DNA of 64,000 bases, from NCBI RefSeq assembly GCF_016834655.1, contig NZ_JAENHP010000023.1, positions 62,001-126,000 on the forward strand, given 5' to 3'. Below, in pieces: positions 1-9,204 of this stretch (the first letter of the stretch is position 1; every line of letters starts with the position of its first letter). The DNA is from Paractinoplanes ovalisporus (lineage in GTDB: Bacteria; Actinomycetota; Actinomycetes; Mycobacteriales; Micromonosporaceae). Below the pieces are notes generated by a model that saw only the letters and a list, made by a program, of their open reading frames with translations, ran no database searches and was not told the DNA's origin. The position numbers and the translations under genes are program-made.

Positions 1-1112
1 TCGGTGCGCTCGGCCGAGGCCAGGATCTCGTCGTAGGCCGAGGCCTTGCCGATGTTGAGCAGGAACTTGGTGAACACCGGCAGGATCTCGATGGCCGTGA
101 TGAACAGCAGCAGCGTGAGGTAGGCCGTCTTGAGCGTCCCGTTGCTGTCGGTGATCTTGCTGAGCGCCTCGATCTGCGCCAGCAGTCCGCGGTCGTTGCG
201 GCTGTCGACGAGGTAGGCGTCCTCCTCCTGGGCCTTCAGCGACTTGAGCCGGGCCAACTCCTCCTGCTTGGCCGGCAGGTCCTGGCGGGCGTCGGCCTGC
301 TGGCCGCTGGCGGTCGCGCTCTGCCTGGTCAGGGCCGCGTTCTGGGCGGCGTCGAGCCGTTGCTTGGCCGCGTCGCGCTGGGCCCGCAGATCCTGGGCGA
401 CCTTGAGCTTGGTCTTGTAGGCCGACCCGCCGCCCTTCTTGCCGGTGCCGCAGGTGCCGTCGAACTCACAGATCGCGCTGGCCTGGGCCGCCGTGTACTG
501 CTTGTCGATCCGGTCGAACTCGGTCTGGGCGCGGGCCACCGCCGGGTCGTCGGAGACCGGGCCGCCGGCGACCGCGCCGGCCGCCGTCTTCTGGAGATCG
601 TTGACCTCCTTCTCCAGCGCGGGGATGACCGCGAACCGGGCGTCGTTCCTCAGGTTCGTCTCGAACGCGTTCCGCTCGGCCTGCTGGGTGACGGTGAGCT
701 GGGCCTGGATCTCGCTCTGGAAGATCCACAACACCAGCGGCGTCGACACCACGGCGCCGATCACGAGCGCGAGCAGCAGACGGGGAACCAGCGTCCCCAG
801 GTTCTGCCACCACTTGTCGCGCCGGGAGGCCGCGGCGACGAGCCAGCGGTCCAGGTTGGCGATCGCCACCCCCCACAGCACGGCCACGACCAGCGCGACC
901 CACAGCGGGGCGCGGGCGCCGTTGTGCAGCGCGAAGGCGGCCGACACGGCGGCCATGCAGGAGGTGGTGAGCACCACCCCGCCCAGCCCGGAGAATTTGC
1001 GGCGCTCGCGCGGGCTCCGGGCCAATGTGTCCGGATCGGCCCCGGAGAGCCAAATGAGAAAACTTCGTTTCCCGGTCGCCGCCCGAACAGGTTTCCGCGT
1101 TTGTCTGGCCAC
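1..1112 (-). CDS. DUF4407 membrane protein, 3' end outside the window
   Basis: This is an integral membrane protein of the DUF4407 family; no biochemical role is established. The start is GTG at 1112, with a GGGAG ribosome site 8 nt upstream. The family-typical opening FLIWLSGADPDTL sits at residues 18-30. Hydrophobic segments lie at about residues 43-62, 69-88 and 110-131. A long charged, coiled-coil-like stretch (residues ~135-300) includes a short CEFDGTC pair of cysteines. A last hydrophobic segment (LTLLLFITAIEILPVFTKFLL) lies near the window edge. The C-terminus continues beyond position 1. It diverges from the SARP regulator at 1390 across 277 bp with no other feature that I can see. 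Family assignment is fairly sure; function is unknown. Confidence 0.75.
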   Translation of the reverse strand, partial: MARQTRKPVRAATGKRSFLIWLSGADPDTLARSPRERRKFSGLGGVVLTTSCMAAVSAAFALHNGARAPLWVALVVAVLWGVAIANLDRWLVAAASRRDKWWQNLGTLVPRLLLALVIGAVVSTPLVLWIFQSEIQAQLTVTQQAERNAFETNLRNDARFAVIPALEKEVNDLQKTAAGAVAGGPVSDDPAVARAQTEFDRIDKQYTAAQASAICEFDGTCGTGKKGGGSAYKTKLKVAQDLRAQRDAAKQRLDAAQNAALTRQSATASGQQADARQDLPAKQEELARLKSLKAQEEDAYLVDSRNDRGLLAQIEALSKITDSNGTLKTAYLTLLLFITAIEILPVFTKFLLNIGKASAYDEILASAERT

Positions 1113-1389
1113 GCAGCCGGCTCCCGTCCACCAATATCTTCCTCAGAAATCGTCCGGTTGCGAGCATCTAACGCGCGCGGTGACCAGAGAATCCCCCGTT
1201 GTGATGGTGTGGCCCTCCCATCGGCCGAGCAATGCTGCCTATTTCCGCCGCGGCCCGGAGAATGGCAACTCATACGATCAGCGGTGCCACACGACCGATC
1301 AGCCGAAAGCGCTGACCGGGACTTCGCTGTCGTGAATGGCCGGTCGCACCAATAGTGGTCCTGGGTGAAGCGGCGTAGCGGAGGCGCGG

Positions 1390-4050
1390 GTGCGGTTCGA
1401 GGTTCTGGGGCCGGTTCGGGTGTGCGGGGACCAGGGTGAGGTGGCGGTGCCGCCGAAACCGCGGGCGCTGCTGGCGGTGCTGCTTGCGGCGCGCGGCAAA
1501 CCGGTCACGGTCGAGCGGTTGCTGGGTGAGTTGTGGCCCGACGGCGCGCCGTCCACGGCCACGGCGACGCTGCAGATGCACGTCTCGGCGCTGCGCAAGG
1601 TGGTGGGCGACCGGGTCGGCACGGCCCCGAGCGGCTACCGGCTCGACCTGTCCGGCGCGACCTTCGACGCGGCCGAGTTCGAGGAGTCGCACGACCTCGA
1701 TCTGTGGCGGGGCGACGCGTACGAGGGGGTGGCGGCCGGACCGAGCGTGGCAGCGGCCTCGGCCCGGCTCGCCGAGCTGCGGCTGAACGCGCGGCAGGAG
1801 TGGGCGCAGCGAGCCCTGGCCGCGGGCCGGCACGTCGAGGCCGCGACCGAACTGGCCGGCTGGGTGGCCGCCCAGCCCACCGCCGAGGGCCTGGTCAAGC
1901 AGCTGATGCTGGCGCTCTACCGCTCCGGACGGGCGGGTGAGGCGCTTTCCACGTACGACCGGACGGCCGCGGCCCTGGACGACCTGGGCGCCCGCCCCGG
2001 CCCTGAGCTCGACGCGCTGGCCGCCGCCGTACGGAGGCAGGATCCGACCCTCGACCGCCCGGCGCCCGGTGTGCCCGCGCAACGCAACCGGTTCATCGGA
2101 CGGCGGGCCGAACTCGACCGGGTGATCGACCTGCTCGGCACGGCCCGGCTGCTGACGATCGTCGGACCGGGCGGGGCCGGCAAGACCCGGCTCAGCGTCG
2201 AACTGGCCCGCGAGGTGGCCGCCGACCACGAGACGGTGCACGTGGTCGAGCTGGCCGAGCACCGTGAGGGACCGCTGGAGAACCGGCTGGCCGCGGCGGC
2301 CGGCATCCGCGAGGAACCCGGCACCCCGATGCTCGACACGGTGACCCGGCACCTCGGCGGGCGGGTGCTGCTCGTGCTCGACAACTGTGAGCACGTGCTG
2401 GCCGAGGCTGCGAAACTGGCGTACACGCTGCTGGCCACCTGCCCGGGTCTGCGGCTCGTGGCGACCAGCCGGGAACAGCTCGGTCTCAGCGGCGAGGTCA
2501 TCTTCACCCTGGGCGGGCTGTCCACCCCGGCCCCCGGTGCGACCGATCCGCAGTCCGACGCCGTACGGCTTCTGGCCGACCGGGTGGCGGCGGCGCGCGG
2601 CGGCACCGGGCTCGCCCCGGCCGAACAGGCCGTCGCCGCCGAACTGTGCCGCCGCCTGGACGGCCTGCCGCTGGCGATCGAACTGGCCGCGGCCCGGCTG
2701 CGCGCGCTGCCGCTGTCCGAGATCGTGTCGCGCCTCGACCGCCAGCTCGACCTGCTCACCGGCCGGTCGCCGGTGGCCCGGCACCAGACCATGCGCGCGG
2801 CCATCGACTGGGGCTACGAGCTGCTCGACATCCCCCAGCAGGAGCTGCTGCGCCGGCTCGGCGTGTTCGCGGGTGGCTTCGACCTGGCGGCCGCGGCCGA
2901 GGTGGCCGGCCTCGACCCGCTCGATCCGCTCACCCAGCTGGTCGACCGGTCCATGGTGGAGTGGCGGGACGGGCGCTACCGGCTGATCGAGACGATCCGC
3001 GAATATGCCCGCGAGCGTCTCGGTCCGGTCGAGCGGGCTTCGGCGTACGGGAACCTGGTGGTCCTCTGGCGCACCCGGCTGGCCGTGCCGCCGCCGGTGG
3101 ACGGGCCCGCGCACACCGCATGGCTGGCCGGCATCGGGGCCGACCACGACACGATCGTGTCCGCGGTCGACTGGGCGCTGCGCGAGGGAGACCCGGCCGA
3201 GGGGCTGGAGATCGCGGCTGCCATGTGGTGGTTCTGGTGGGTCGCCGGGCGGATGGCCGAAGGGCTGGGCTGGCTCGGACGCGCGCTCTCGGCCGCCTCG
3301 GAGCCGACCGCGCTGCGAGCCCGGGCGTTGCGGGCGGCCGCGGCGCTGGCCCGCAACTCGGGTGACCTGGTCGAGGCGCGGCGGCTGGGCGAGGAGGGGC
3401 TGGCCACGTTCCGGGCGCTGGACGACGCCAAGGGCATGATCGCCGCGCTCAACAACCTGCTGATCACCGCGCAGGCCCAGGAGGACTATCCGGCGTCGCT
3501 GGAGTTCGGGCGGGAGGCGCTGGACCTGGCCGAGCGGGAGTCGGACGCGCGGATGGTCGCGGCCGCCTCCAACAACACGGCCGGGACGCTGCGCTGCATG
3601 GGCCGCCTCGACGAGGCCGAGGAGCTGTTCGCGCGGGCGCTGACCGGGTTCCGGGCCCTCAACGACCGGCGGGGCGAGGCGGCGGCGCTGTCCAACCTGT
3701 CCACCACCGACCGGCGCCGGGGCCGGTACGCGCCCGCCCGCTTCGCGATGCGGGAGGCGCTGGCCATCTACACCGAGCTGGGTATCGCCGAGGGACAGCT
3801 CGACGCCGTCGAGGGCCTGGCTCAGCTGGACGTGCTCTCCGACGCCCCCGAGAACGGGCTGCGGCTGCTCGTGGTGGCCGAACGGGAACGGTCGGCCCTG
3901 GGCGCGCCCAGTTTCACGCCCGACGAGATCGCCGACCGCGACGCCGCCGAGGCCGCCGCCCGGGCCGCCCTGTCATCCGAACAGGTGGCCCGCGCCTACC
4001 GCTCCGCCTCGGAGACCTCGCTGGTGGCGGCGGTGGAGGAGCTTCTTTAG
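1390..4050 (+). CDS. SARP/AfsR-type regulator: DNA-binding + BTAD + STAND ATPase + TPR
   Basis: This large transcriptional activator belongs to the SARP/BTAD-STAND class, which often controls secondary metabolism. The start is GTG. Residues ~1-90 form the OmpR-like winged helix (MRFEVLGPVRV opening). Residues ~95-225 are a bacterial transcriptional activation domain rich in alpha-helices. A P-loop (GPGGAGKTR) lies at about residues 259-267 and a Walker B-like LLVLDNCEH near 326, giving an NB-ARC/STAND ATPase. The C-terminal ~250 residues are Ala/Leu-rich repeats of TPR type. The 886-residue length is normal for the class. No biosynthetic cluster adjoins it, so its target cannot be inferred. 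Confidence 0.88.
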   Translation: MRFEVLGPVRVCGDQGEVAVPPKPRALLAVLLAARGKPVTVERLLGELWPDGAPSTATATLQMHVSALRKVVGDRVGTAPSGYRLDLSGATFDAAEFEESHDLDLWRGDAYEGVAAGPSVAAASARLAELRLNARQEWAQRALAAGRHVEAATELAGWVAAQPTAEGLVKQLMLALYRSGRAGEALSTYDRTAAALDDLGARPGPELDALAAAVRRQDPTLDRPAPGVPAQRNRFIGRRAELDRVIDLLGTARLLTIVGPGGAGKTRLSVELAREVAADHETVHVVELAEHREGPLENRLAAAAGIREEPGTPMLDTVTRHLGGRVLLVLDNCEHVLAEAAKLAYTLLATCPGLRLVATSREQLGLSGEVIFTLGGLSTPAPGATDPQSDAVRLLADRVAAARGGTGLAPAEQAVAAELCRRLDGLPLAIELAAARLRALPLSEIVSRLDRQLDLLTGRSPVARHQTMRAAIDWGYELLDIPQQELLRRLGVFAGGFDLAAAAEVAGLDPLDPLTQLVDRSMVEWRDGRYRLIETIREYARERLGPVERASAYGNLVVLWRTRLAVPPPVDGPAHTAWLAGIGADHDTIVSAVDWALREGDPAEGLEIAAAMWWFWWVAGRMAEGLGWLGRALSAASEPTALRARALRAAAALARNSGDLVEARRLGEEGLATFRALDDAKGMIAALNNLLITAQAQEDYPASLEFGREALDLAERESDARMVAAASNNTAGTLRCMGRLDEAEELFARALTGFRALNDRRGEAAALSNLSTTDRRRGRYAPARFAMREALAIYTELGIAEGQLDAVEGLAQLDVLSDAPENGLRLLVVAERERSALGAPSFTPDEIADRDAAEAAARAALSSEQVARAYRSASETSLVAAVEELL

Positions 4051-4110
4051 AGATTCTTTGGCGGCCTCCCCCATCGTTCTCCCCATCAGCACTTCTCTTG
4101 AGGAGACCTC

Positions 4111-4668
4111 GTGAAGCACCGCCTCGTCGCCCTGGCCGCCCTCGTCGCCGTCTCCCTGACCGGGGGCTGCGGCCTCATCGAGTCCGCCGTCAGCGGCGCC
4201 ACCCCGGCCCCGGCCGCCACGACCGAGGCCACCAAGGCGGCGCAGAAGCCCACGCCGACGGGCAAAGCCGATACCGGTTTTGGCGACTCGGTGAAGGACT
4301 CGGGCGACATCCCCGACCCGTGCACGCTGCTGTCGAAGCAGGAGGTCACCTCGCTGACCGGCCGCACGATCACCCAGATCGACGAGGACGGCGCCGAGCC
4401 CGGCGTGGCCACCCGCTTCTGCCAGTGGCAGCAGGAGGACGGCCAGCTCGCGGTCTTCCTGAGCCGCACCACCGCCTCCGACTTCGACGTGGTGATCGAG
4501 GAGGCCGAGCCGGTCGACGGCGTGGGTGAGGACGCGTTCCTGCTCTCCGGCCACCTCTACGTCCTGTACGGCACGGTCCAGCTCGACATCTACTCGCGCG
4601 GCGGCTCCGACGACCAGAACCTGGCCGACGCCAAGAAGGTCGCGAAGGTGCTGCTCCCCCGCGTCTGA
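4111..4668 (+). CDS. DUF3558-like lipoprotein
   Basis: This 185-residue exported lipoprotein starts at GTG 4111 behind a strong GAGGAGA site. The signal peptide ends in the lipobox LTGGC with the lipidated cysteine at residue 20. An Ala/Pro/Thr-rich linker follows (~30-55). The folded domain begins DPCTLLSKQEV and has a second cysteine in TRFCQWQ, the pattern of actinobacterial DUF3558-type lipoproteins. It sits 60 bp after the SARP regulator and 12 bp before the deacetylase, so the three could be co-transcribed. Function unknown; the family match is from memory of the pattern. Confidence 0.7.
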   Translation: MKHRLVALAALVAVSLTGGCGLIESAVSGATPAPAATTEATKAAQKPTPTGKADTGFGDSVKDSGDIPDPCTLLSKQEVTSLTGRTITQIDEDGAEPGVATRFCQWQQEDGQLAVFLSRTTASDFDVVIEEAEPVDGVGEDAFLLSGHLYVLYGTVQLDIYSRGGSDDQNLADAKKVAKVLLPRV

Positions 4669-4680
4669 CTACGATGGCGC

Positions 4681-5334
4681 ATGGGCCTGTTTCTGCAGTG
4701 GCGCGAACCCGCCGCGCGGGCACTCTCCCGGGTCATGCCCGGTGACGTGCTCTGGTTCGCCGACACCGAGGAGCCCGTCTTCGCGCTCACGTTCGACGAC
4801 GGTCCCCACCCCCGGACGACGCCGCAACTGCTCGACGTGTTGCGGCGGCACCGTGCGCGGGCCACGTTCTTCCTGGTCGGCGAGCGCGTCGCGGCGCATC
4901 CGGAGCTGGTCGGGCCGATCGTCGCCGAGGGACACGAGGTCGCCAACCACCTGATGCGCGACGAACGCTCGGTGCTCGTGCCGGACGACCAGTTCCGGCG
5001 TGACCTGGCCGAGACGACGCGCCTGCTCACCCCGTACGGGAAAGTCCGTTGGTTCCGCCCCGGCTCCGGTTTCTACACGCCCCGCATGCTGAGGTCGGCC
5101 GCCGATCAGGGTCTGCGGGCGGTTCTCGGCACCCTCGTCGCCGGCAACACCGGAGGCCCGGGCGACGAGGCGATCGCCGGCGGGCTGTTCACCTCGATCC
5201 GGCCCGGCTCGATCGTGGTGCTGCACGAGGGCACCGACAAACGGCAGGGGGTCGTGGCCACCACCGACGAGCTGCTGACCGCGCTGGCCACCCGAGGCCT
5301 GACCGCCGTCACCGTCTCGGACCTGACCGGCTAG
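4681..5334 (+). CDS. polysaccharide deacetylase (NodB/CE4 fold)
   Basis: This is a predicted metal-dependent deacetylase of N-acetylated glycans such as peptidoglycan or chitin oligomers. Motif 1, TFDDGPHP, contains D39/D40. Motif 2 reads NHLMRD, so the usual H-x3-H is H90-x3-D94. FRPGSGFY is motif 3, and the leucine/histidine motif appears as IVVLHEG. There is no clear signal peptide, only a moderately hydrophobic N-terminus, so location is uncertain. The stop codon TAG interlocks by 4 bp with the TAG stop of the convergent response regulator at the palindrome CTAG. Confidence 0.82.
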   Translation: MGLFLQWREPAARALSRVMPGDVLWFADTEEPVFALTFDDGPHPRTTPQLLDVLRRHRARATFFLVGERVAAHPELVGPIVAEGHEVANHLMRDERSVLVPDDQFRRDLAETTRLLTPYGKVRWFRPGSGFYTPRMLRSAADQGLRAVLGTLVAGNTGGPGDEAIAGGLFTSIRPGSIVVLHEGTDKRQGVVATTDELLTALATRGLTAVTVSDLTG

Positions 5335-5963
5335 AGCAGGCCTCGGCGGTGGGCGGCGTCGACGGCGGCGGCGCGGTCGGGCACCTCCAGCTTGGCGTAG
5401 ATGTGCAGCAGATGCGTCTTCACGGTGGCCTCGCTGATGTGCAGCGCCGACGCCACCTCCCGGTTGGTGCGGCCCCGGGCCACCAGCGCCAGGATCTCGA
5501 TCTCGCGGGCGCTCAACCGGCGGCTCGGCGGGGCTTTCGGAGGCCGTACGCGGGAAAGCAGCACCGCCGCCACCGAAGGCGACAGCACCGTCTCGCCCCT
5601 CGCGGCGGCCCGCACGGCGCGGAACAGCTCCTCGCGCGGCGCGTCCTTGAGCAGGTAACCGATCGCTCCGGCCTCGACCGCGGGCAGCACGTCGGCATCG
5701 GTGTCGTGGGTGGTGAGCACCAGCACCCGCACCTCCGGCACCCGCTCCAGCAGCAGCCGGATCAGCGCTCCCCCACTGGGTTCGGGCAGCCGCAGATCGG
5801 TCAGCACGACGTCGGGCCGCACCGCCTCGACCACGGTCAGCGCCTCCGCACCCCCGGCGGCCTCCCCGACGATCTCGAAGTCGGGCTGGGTGCCGAGCAT
5901 GCCGCGCAAGCCGTCCCGTACGACGGGATGGTCGTCGACAACCACAAGCCGCAGCGTCGTCAC
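5331..5963 (-). CDS. NarL/FixJ-family response regulator
   Basis: This 210-residue response regulator has an N-terminal receiver domain with acidic pocket D10/D11, phospho-acceptor D56 (VVLTDLRLP) and the conserved lysine in YLLKDA. A C-terminal LuxR-type helix-turn-helix follows (LSAREIEILALVARGRTNREVA onward). Its start overlaps the 3' end of the adjacent sensor kinase gene by 4 bp (ATGA), showing translational coupling. The pair forms a classical two-component system; the signal and the regulon are not evident from context. Confidence 0.9.
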   Translation of the reverse strand: MTTLRLVVVDDHPVVRDGLRGMLGTQPDFEIVGEAAGGAEALTVVEAVRPDVVLTDLRLPEPSGGALIRLLLERVPEVRVLVLTTHDTDADVLPAVEAGAIGYLLKDAPREELFRAVRAAARGETVLSPSVAAVLLSRVRPPKAPPSRRLSAREIEILALVARGRTNREVASALHISEATVKTHLLHIYAKLEVPDRAAAVDAAHRRGLL

Positions 5964-7114
5964 GAGCCCGCCCCGATCGCCGGCAACGTCACGTTGACCG
6001 TCGTCCCCTGCCCCGGCGCCGACTCGATCTCGACCGACCCGGCCAGCGCCAGCACCCGGTCGCGCAGCGCGACCAGCCCGAACCCGCCGCCCGGCCCTCC
6101 TCCGAAGCCCACCCCGTCGTCCCGCACGTCCAGCACGATGACGTCCTCCATGTAGGACAGCGTGACGTCGACCCGCCCGGCCCGCGCGTGCCGCCCGACG
6201 TTGGCCAGCGCCTCCTGGGCCGCGCGGAGCACAGTCACCTCGACCTCGGCGTGGGCCGGAACGGGCGTGCCGGTCACGGTGAAGTTCGCGGCCACGTCAT
6301 GCTGCTCACTCCAGGTCGTCATGGCCACCCGTACGGCCTCGGACAGCCGCGCATTCTGCAGCGGCCCCGGCCGCAGCGCCTCGATCGAGCGGCGCACCTC
6401 GTCCAGGCTGGTGCGGGCCAGCGTCCGGGCCGTGTCGAGCCGCCGGGCCTGCTCGGGCGGCAGGTCCCCGACCGCCTCGAGCTGGGTGACGATGCCGGTC
6501 AGCCCCTGGGCGACGGTGTCGTGGATCTCGCGGGCAAGGCGGGCCCGCTCCTCGGCGACACCCGCCTGGCGGCTCAGCCGCGCGTTGTCGGCGGCCATCG
6601 CGACCAGCTCGCTGTTGACCTCACGCCGCCGGATCGCCTCGCGTTCCATCACCCGGATCATCGTGCCGAACAGCGCGGCCAGCGGCGTGATGATCCCCAG
6701 ATTGATCAGCACCGACCCCAGGTTGGCGTGCAAGACGATCAGCCACGGCACGTTGGCGACGGCCACACCCACGTACGCCCACCAGCCCGGCAACGCCACG
6801 AAGGCGAGCACATAGCAGGCCGGCACGAACAGTTCGAACGCCTCGGCCCGGGTCAGCAGCAGGGTCGAGAAGACCAGCACGCCCAGGTAGTAGCCGGCCA
6901 TCAGCCCGCGCCGCCGCTCCCACCAGCCCGGATGCGCGACGATGAACCACCAGTGCCACACCGCGAATCCCGCGACGACGGCCAGTGTGGCTTTCGGGTC
7001 GGTCTTCGCCTCCGCGAGCGAGATGCCGTACGCGAGGAGCAGCAGCCCGTACGGGAGATAGGCCCACGCCTGGTTCCACCGGTGTTCCCGGCGCAGCTCC
7101 TCCACGGCCGTCAC
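5960..7114 (-). CDS. HisKA_3-family sensor histidine kinase
   Basis: This 384-residue membrane sensor kinase is the cognate partner of the response regulator that overlaps its 3' end. About six hydrophobic segments occupy residues ~18-150. The dimerisation/phosphotransfer helix carries the motif REIHDTVAQGL with phosphorylated H198. A HATPase_c domain follows (DVRDDGVGFGG and a second G-box GGGFGLVALRDR). The short loops between membrane segments suggest an intramembrane or envelope-stress type input rather than a large extracellular sensor. Its start nearly abuts the stop of the DUF418 gene (7111). Confidence 0.88.
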   Translation of the reverse strand: MTAVEELRREHRWNQAWAYLPYGLLLLAYGISLAEAKTDPKATLAVVAGFAVWHWWFIVAHPGWWERRRGLMAGYYLGVLVFSTLLLTRAEAFELFVPACYVLAFVALPGWWAYVGVAVANVPWLIVLHANLGSVLINLGIITPLAALFGTMIRVMEREAIRRREVNSELVAMAADNARLSRQAGVAEERARLAREIHDTVAQGLTGIVTQLEAVGDLPPEQARRLDTARTLARTSLDEVRRSIEALRPGPLQNARLSEAVRVAMTTWSEQHDVAANFTVTGTPVPAHAEVEVTVLRAAQEALANVGRHARAGRVDVTLSYMEDVIVLDVRDDGVGFGGGPGGGFGLVALRDRVLALAGSVEIESAPGQGTTVNVTLPAIGAGS

Positions 7115-8319
7115 ACCGCCATCTTGCCTGTTTTATACGTCAGGTTCCGCAGCACGACCTCGGCCGGTCCGCGCAGTCCGGCCCGCCCCAACCGATCGGC
7201 CAGCAGCACCGAGACACCCCACGTGCCGAGCGCCACCAGAGCGACCGCGCCCGTGCCGAGTTTCCCTCCGAGCCCGAGCCCGTACGGCATGAGGAGCACC
7301 ACGAACACCACGGACTGGAACAGATAGCAACTCAGAGACCGTCGCCCACAGGCCGCCAGCGCTGTGGTGACGCGGCCTTCCCGGTGCTGCATTCCAGCCG
7401 CCGGCGCTGTGGTGACGCGGCCATTCCGGTGCTGCATTCCGGCCGCCGGCGCTGTGGTGATGCGGCCTTCCCGGTGCTGCATTCCGGCTGCCAGCAACCC
7501 GATCAGTGCCGCGTAGCCCAGGCCGCCCCCGATTCCGGTGACCGCGTGCAGGGCCGAGATCCCCCACAACGAACCCGGTTCCCAGAAGTGCCCGACCGCC
7601 AGCCCCGACGGCAGCCCACCCGCGACAGCAATGCTGAGCCCGGCCCACGCCGTACGGGAAAGCAGTTTCCGATGTGCCTTCGGGTTCGCCAGAATCGCCC
7701 GCCGCCCGGCCCACGTTCCGACCAGAACCGCACTGCCGACCCCGATCACGCCGAACGGAGTCATCACCCATTCGACCGGCCGCCACATCATGGCCTGCAA
7801 CGGATCGGTCATCTCGAACGACCAGAAGAACGTGCGCTCCCCCGTCGAGGGCATCGCATAGGCGGCGCCCTGAACCGCCGCGACCACCACGAGCCACAGA
7901 CCGGCCCCGATCAGCAGCCGCCGGTCGGACACCCGCGAGAACCCCACCAGCACCAGACCGACCAACCCGTACAGGCCGAGAATGTCCCCCGGAAACAAAA
8001 GCAAGGCATGCACAAACCCGAAGACGACGAGCCACAGACTGCGCCGCCGCACGACCTGCTTGCCGTCCCGCTGCAGCAACTGCACGATCCCGTACGCGAA
8101 GAGGGCCGCGAACATCGGATAGGCCCGCGCATCCACGAGGGTCACGGTGAGAACGCTGACCACCCGATCGACCAGCCCGTGCTCCACAATGTGCTGACGA
8201 ACCCCATAGGGCCGCCCAGTGAGATAGACAGCAGAGTTGGCCAGCGCGATGAGGGCCAGCATGAGCCCCCGCGCCAGATCGGGCGCAAGGGCCCGCTGCG
8301 TACGTTCCTTGACATCCAT
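7111..8319 (-). CDS. DUF418 family membrane protein with internal 15-residue repeats
   Basis: This polytopic membrane protein of the DUF418/YeiB type has no established function. I place the start at ATG 8319 (MDVKERTQR), giving 402 residues; longer in-frame extensions are low-complexity and not credible. The order is several transmembrane helices, then the conserved C-terminal GRRSLSCYLFQSVVFV segment. Immediately before that segment lie three near-identical 15-residue copies (AAGMQHREGRVTTAP type) encoded by three 45-bp DNA repeats. They form a polar insert between two membrane helices and are not part of the family as I know it. Confidence 0.75.
   Translation of the reverse strand: MDVKERTQRALAPDLARGLMLALIALANSAVYLTGRPYGVRQHIVEHGLVDRVVSVLTVTLVDARAYPMFAALFAYGIVQLLQRDGKQVVRRRSLWLVVFGFVHALLLFPGDILGLYGLVGLVLVGFSRVSDRRLLIGAGLWLVVVAAVQGAAYAMPSTGERTFFWSFEMTDPLQAMMWRPVEWVMTPFGVIGVGSAVLVGTWAGRRAILANPKAHRKLLSRTAWAGLSIAVAGGLPSGLAVGHFWEPGSLWGISALHAVTGIGGGLGYAALIGLLAAGMQHREGRITTAPAAGMQHRNGRVTTAPAAGMQHREGRVTTALAACGRRSLSCYLFQSVVFVVLLMPYGLGLGGKLGTGAVALVALGTWGVSVLLADRLGRAGLRGPAEVVLRNLTYKTGKMAV
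7352..7486. repeat. three 45-bp tandem repeats inside the DUF418 gene
   Basis: The copies are 7352-7396, 7397-7441 and 7442-7486 and differ at only a few positions. A fourth partial copy begins at 7487. The unit is a multiple of three, so the reading frame is kept and each copy adds 15 residues to the protein near its C-terminal membrane segment. Confidence 0.95.
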
Positions 8320-8371
8320 GCCCTCAGTCTTCGGCCGCCCCACCCCACCCCGAATCGACCGATGCACACCC

Positions 8372-8399
8372 GCCATCAACCGATCGACGTATTGCTCCC
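8372..8399 (+). repeat. left copy of a 28-bp direct repeat
   Basis: This sequence recurs at 9177-9204 with one mismatch in 28 bp, in the same orientation. The left copy lies in the intergenic space between the DUF418 gene and the orphan gene at 8451. Confidence 0.92.
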
Positions 8400-8450
8400 C
8401 GTCACGACGCCGATAGACATCCGAGTTCCCGGCGCGGATGCTCTCGGACC

Positions 8451-9149
8451 ATGAATATGCCTGTCTTCTACGACCGGCCGGCGGCGTCAGGTAGCGGCTT
8501 GACCGTCGCACCCGCACTCGCCAGCTGGGACAAGGCCGAGTCAGCGGGCCAGATCCGTTTCGCGACTTTCCTCGGCGACGTCTCCTCGGTTGTCGCGACG
8601 CAAGCACGGACGACGGCCGATCCGCTGGCACTACGCCTGGATGTCGCGCTGAAGGACTATGTGCACCTGCTCGCGCTCAACGACCTCGACAACTACCTGT
8701 TCCCGCTCGTCCCGCAACTGACAAACCACATCGGACGCCCGTTCACCACGGTCTGGGCGACCAAGCGTCACGGGGCGACATCGTCGGTCGCGGTGGACGA
8801 GGCCCACGCAGTCGACGATCCCGGCGGAACCCATTCCTTCGACGTGCGGACCACGGCGTCGTCGGAAACCGTCGGCTACAAGCAACAGATCCGCGACCAG
8901 ATCCCCGCCGGCGCGCCGCTACCCGAGGGCGGCATCACGCTTCAGCTCGCGTTCGTGGTGGGGCCGAACCGCAATTGGGCGAACCTCTGGAAACCCACGA
9001 TCGACTCACTCGGCTCATTGCTGGGACACGACCCGGGCGCCCACGAGTGGAACCCCCGCGACGGACGCATAACCACCCTGGGACTGCACCGCACGATCGA
9101 CCCGGCAGTCGGAAACGACGTCGTCATCGCCGTCCGAGCCCGGCCGTGA
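8451..9149 (+). CDS. hypothetical protein, orphan between direct repeats
   Basis: I do not recognise this 232-residue soluble protein with confidence. The C-terminal half contains FVVGPNRNWANLWKPTID and then EWNPRDGRITTLGLH. The N-L-x-K-P-T-x-D arrangement is weakly reminiscent of RusA-like resolvase folds, but the usual acidic residues are not clearly placed, so I do not assign it. There is no signal peptide or membrane segment. ATG 8451 and ATG 8457 are both possible starts. The gene is bracketed by a 28-bp direct repeat (8372-8399 and 9177-9204), which suggests it arrived or was duplicated as a unit. Confidence 0.6.
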   Translation: MNMPVFYDRPAASGSGLTVAPALASWDKAESAGQIRFATFLGDVSSVVATQARTTADPLALRLDVALKDYVHLLALNDLDNYLFPLVPQLTNHIGRPFTTVWATKRHGATSSVAVDEAHAVDDPGGTHSFDVRTTASSETVGYKQQIRDQIPAGAPLPEGGITLQLAFVVGPNRNWANLWKPTIDSLGSLLGHDPGAHEWNPRDGRITTLGLHRTIDPAVGNDVVIAVRARP

Positions 9150-9176
9150 TCCTCCTCGAGAACCAGACGCGCGCCG

Positions 9177-9204
9177 GCCATCAACTGATCGACGTATTGC
9201 TCCC
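9177..9204 (+). repeat. right copy of a 28-bp direct repeat; holds a gene stop
   Basis: This copy matches 8372-8399 at 27 of 28 positions. The last residues (TSIS) and the stop codon of the minus-strand PLP enzyme are encoded inside it, so the repeat has supplied that protein's C-terminus. Confidence 0.92.

Noticed and set aside
1270..3147. Long open frame antisense to the SARP regulator
   Set aside because: High G+C keeps antisense frames open. The translation is Arg/Gly/Pro-rich without known motifs, while the plus-strand protein has clear domains.
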